From NCBI GenBank assembly GCA_016713105.1, contig JADJPS010000018.1, positions 620,001-684,000 on the forward strand: a stretch of 64,000 bases of DNA, in the 5' to 3' direction. This document shows, one piece after another, positions 62,156 to 64,000 of this stretch; position 1 is the stretch's first letter, and each line of letters starts with the position of its first letter. The translations under genes and the position numbers were made by a program. A model generated the notes under the pieces. That model did not search any database, was not told the origin of the DNA, and saw only the letters and a program-made list of their open reading frames with translations. The stretch comes from Devosia sp. GTDB taxonomy: Bacteria; Pseudomonadota; Alphaproteobacteria; Rhizobiales; Devosiaceae.

Positions 62156-63841
62156 CTAAGCGGCTTCGCGGTCGCTCTGCCCTTCGCTGTGCGGGGCTTC
62201 GGGCTGATCGAAGCGCATCGCAGACGGCACCCACCCCGACACCTTCTCGCGGCCCTCGCCGAGCGCGAACTGACGGAGCACCGAGCGGATCACCTTTGCC
62301 TTGCTGTCTTTGTGAGCGTCAGCCGCGTCTGCCCCGCCGACATCTTCCAGCATCGACAGAAGCGTCGTCTTCGACGTGATCAGATCGAGGAACGCATCGT
62401 CGCACGACCAGCGCTCCGTCATATCGATCTTCATCATCGTGCCAAGCGTTTCGACGAGGCCGGTCCCCGCTTCCAGCGTTTCGGCCATCGCGATGGCCAT
62501 CAGCTTCATGACATCAGGGTCCGGCATTTCGCAGAGTCTTGCGAAGATTTCTGCGGCGGAGGCTCCACCCCAAGAGCCGTCAACGAGCGTAGCGGGGCGG
62601 TCTTCTTCGTCGAAGCCGAGAAGGTCCATTCCCTCCTTTCGCGATGCCTCAAACCCTTCCCGCGATACCGAGCGCTCAACACTTGATGCAGTCTCGGGCT
62701 TGTCGGCGCGGCCATTCTCGGTGCGGATGCTCCATAGATGGGAGCGTCCGATCATGTGCGCCGTGGTCAGCCGGAGCGCGATGCCTTGATGCCGTACCAG
62801 AGCGTCCTGCACTCCAGCGTGCTTGTGCAGGTTGCAGTAGTTTTCAGCGGCCTTGGTGAACTCCGATTTCAGGGCCGGTGTTTTGGTTTCTTGGCTAACC
62901 TTCGCCTTGGCTTCCTTCGCACGAAGTTCCTTTTCTGGAAGATAGCCTTCATGAAAGGCGACCTCGCCCGAATGGGTGATCGCGACATAGACGCGGCCCC
63001 CATTCTTCCTGGAGGTTTTGCGGTACTCGTATTCCGGCCAGTGGTTGGATGGATCGAGTACGACTACGTCAGACCAGCCAGCCGTGATGTAGGCTTCCGA
63101 CTTCGCCGCGATTTCTGCGTTCTGCAGTGCCCAGAAAGCCGAGGCATCGGCAAAGTAGCTGTCCTCACCAAAGAGATCGGTGACGATTACGCCCTTGTAG
63201 CCCGAGACATCGAACAGCGCGACGGAGGTGCTGATCTGCGCTCCGCCCAGAAGCCACAGGCGGAGCTGGCGGCCGATGGGGGCATGGTCTGCCGGATCGC
63301 GGAAGCGTTTGAGCCAGGCCTTCTGCTGGCCCTTGGTGGCGAGCGTCAGGGCGCGCATCGTGTCGGACGTCAGAGCCTCGTCTTCATAGAGTTTGAGGAT
63401 GCGGGTGTCGAGATTGGCGATGGCGAGACGCTGTTTCACCAGCCGCTCCGTCACCCCGAAATGCGCCGCGATATCTTCAACGGTGCGCTCTTTCGCCCGA
63501 AGCGCGGCGAAGGCCGCATACTGATCAAGCTCCGACATCGGAAGGCGCTGGATGTTCTCGGCGAGGGATGCCTCGATGGCCCTTGCATCGTCGCCGTCTT
63601 CGAGGATCGCGCATGGCACGGGCTCGGCTTCGCCCTCTGCGGCAAGCTTGGTCAGCGCGGCGAGTCTCCTCTGTCCAGCGATGACTTCGAAGCCTGATGC
63701 GGTGACGCGCACGAGGAGCGGTTGCAGTACGCCGAGATTGCGAATGCTGGCGGTCAGCTCGTCCAGCGACCCCAGCCCCGACTTCCTGACATTGAGGTCC
63801 GATGGTTTGAGGTCTGATAGTGCGATGTGTGTGAGTTTCAT
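62156..63841 (-). CDS. ParB/RepB/Spo0J-family partition protein of plasmid type
   Basis: 561 residues. The N-terminal ParB domain shows LGVLQPLLVRV and VIAGQRRLAAL (the GxRR-type CTP-binding motif) and ENIQRLPMSELDQYAAF. It is followed by the DNA-binding helix-turn-helix (VEDIAAHFGVTERLVKQRL). The remaining 350 residues are a long C-terminal extension typical of large ParB-like proteins on rhizobial plasmids and integrative elements, not of chromosomal ParB. ATG 63841 gives the conserved MKLTHIALSDLKPSDLNVRK start, with AAAGG upstream; the longer frame to 63991 lies in the leader. No parA is seen in the window. Confidence 0.88.
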   Translation of the reverse strand: MKLTHIALSDLKPSDLNVRKSGLGSLDELTASIRNLGVLQPLLVRVTASGFEVIAGQRRLAALTKLAAEGEAEPVPCAILEDGDDARAIEASLAENIQRLPMSELDQYAAFAALRAKERTVEDIAAHFGVTERLVKQRLAIANLDTRILKLYEDEALTSDTMRALTLATKGQQKAWLKRFRDPADHAPIGRQLRLWLLGGAQISTSVALFDVSGYKGVIVTDLFGEDSYFADASAFWALQNAEIAAKSEAYITAGWSDVVVLDPSNHWPEYEYRKTSRKNGGRVYVAITHSGEVAFHEGYLPEKELRAKEAKAKVSQETKTPALKSEFTKAAENYCNLHKHAGVQDALVRHQGIALRLTTAHMIGRSHLWSIRTENGRADKPETASSVERSVSREGFEASRKEGMDLLGFDEEDRPATLVDGSWGGASAAEIFARLCEMPDPDVMKLMAIAMAETLEAGTGLVETLGTMMKIDMTERWSCDDAFLDLITSKTTLLSMLEDVGGADAADAHKDSKAKVIRSVLRQFALGEGREKVSGWVPSAMRFDQPEAPHSEGQSDREAA

Positions 63842-63924
63842 TTTCGTGGCCTTTCGTTTGGGTTGAACATGCGAAGCCCTTTTGCCGCGCATGAACCCTT
63901 GGCCAGCGCCGAGCGTCCTTCTGA

Positions 63925-63945
63925 GCCGCGCGCTCTTCGCGCGGC
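63925..63945 (-). promoter_or_regulatory. Hairpin in the parB leader (GCCGCGCG / CGCGCGGC)
   Basis: An eight-base perfect dyad around CTCTT lies about 85 bases upstream of parB. Leaders with a GC palindrome followed by a Phe/Leu-like TTTTCC-rich stretch recur in front of plasmid genes in rhizobia, from general knowledge. Only one copy is visible here. It could attenuate parB or terminate a gene beyond the window. Confidence 0.4.
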
Positions 63946-64000
63946 AGGACGGTTGGGCCGTAAGGAAAAGGCTCCAAAGCTTCACCGCCACAGCGGTCCG

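Overview
The window looks like chromosome of a GC-rich alphaproteobacterium, most likely a Hyphomicrobiales (Rhizobiales) member, possibly Devosia-like. The reasons are the simple-sugar and dipeptide ABC operons, an IalB-family protein, a HugZ/HemP heme cluster with RirA-type TGA-N9-TCA boxes, and rhizobial-plasmid-style mobilisation and ParB genes at the right end. The right 5.5 kb is visibly less GC-rich and reads as a mobile element. The genus is an inference from gene content only.

Layout. 0-5 kb: a simple-sugar ABC importer (binding protein, double ATPase, two permeases). 5-10.5 kb: ChrA-like transporter, RidA, DedA, a TPR protein, GNAT and a diguanylate cyclase. 10.5-14.2 kb: esterase plus ring-cleavage-type VOC dioxygenase, a TIM-barrel isomerase and pncB. 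14.4-18.3 kb: a DUF6311-like membrane protein facing an epimerase/ugd pair. 18.5-21 kb: a galactonate-dehydratase-like enzyme and a ROK regulator. 21-30.2 kb: heme/iron acquisition (HmuS/ChuX-like protein, one-polypeptide ABC transporter, TonB-dependent receptor, IalB, HugZ, TonB, ExbD, ExbB, small periplasmic protein, HemP). 30.6-42.4 kb: a peptide ABC operon with an SDR, an Ldh2-type dehydrogenase, an M81 peptidase, a D-serine-dehydratase-like enzyme and two IclR regulators. Three copies of one inverted repeat (CGTTCC-N7-GGAACG type) tie this cluster together. 42.8-46.8 kb: an unrecognised three-gene overlapping operon whose last product looks like a PIN-like domain joined to helical repeats; this is the best candidate for an undescribed system. 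46.9-50.2 kb: aminotransferase, an acyl carrier protein/acyltransferase pair and NudC. 50.3-58 kb: histidine utilisation (hutD, U, G, H, I leftward; hutF, C rightward) around a HutC-type operator. 58-64 kb: hairpins and tRNA-end-like repeats, then mobC, relaxase, a CoiA-like nuclease, a HAD hydrolase and parB.

A recurring oddity is single-base disruption of otherwise well-conserved genes. In-frame stops interrupt the sugar-binding protein, the heme-cluster ABC transporter and hutC. One-base shifts, nearly all in short homopolymers, affect chrA, tonB, the M81 gene, the PIN-like gene, the relaxase, coiA and probably the hutI/hutH junction. hutF lacks its usual C-terminus. The spread over unrelated operons, chromosomal and mobile alike, points first to consensus errors in the assembly. 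Real decay cannot be excluded from sequence alone.
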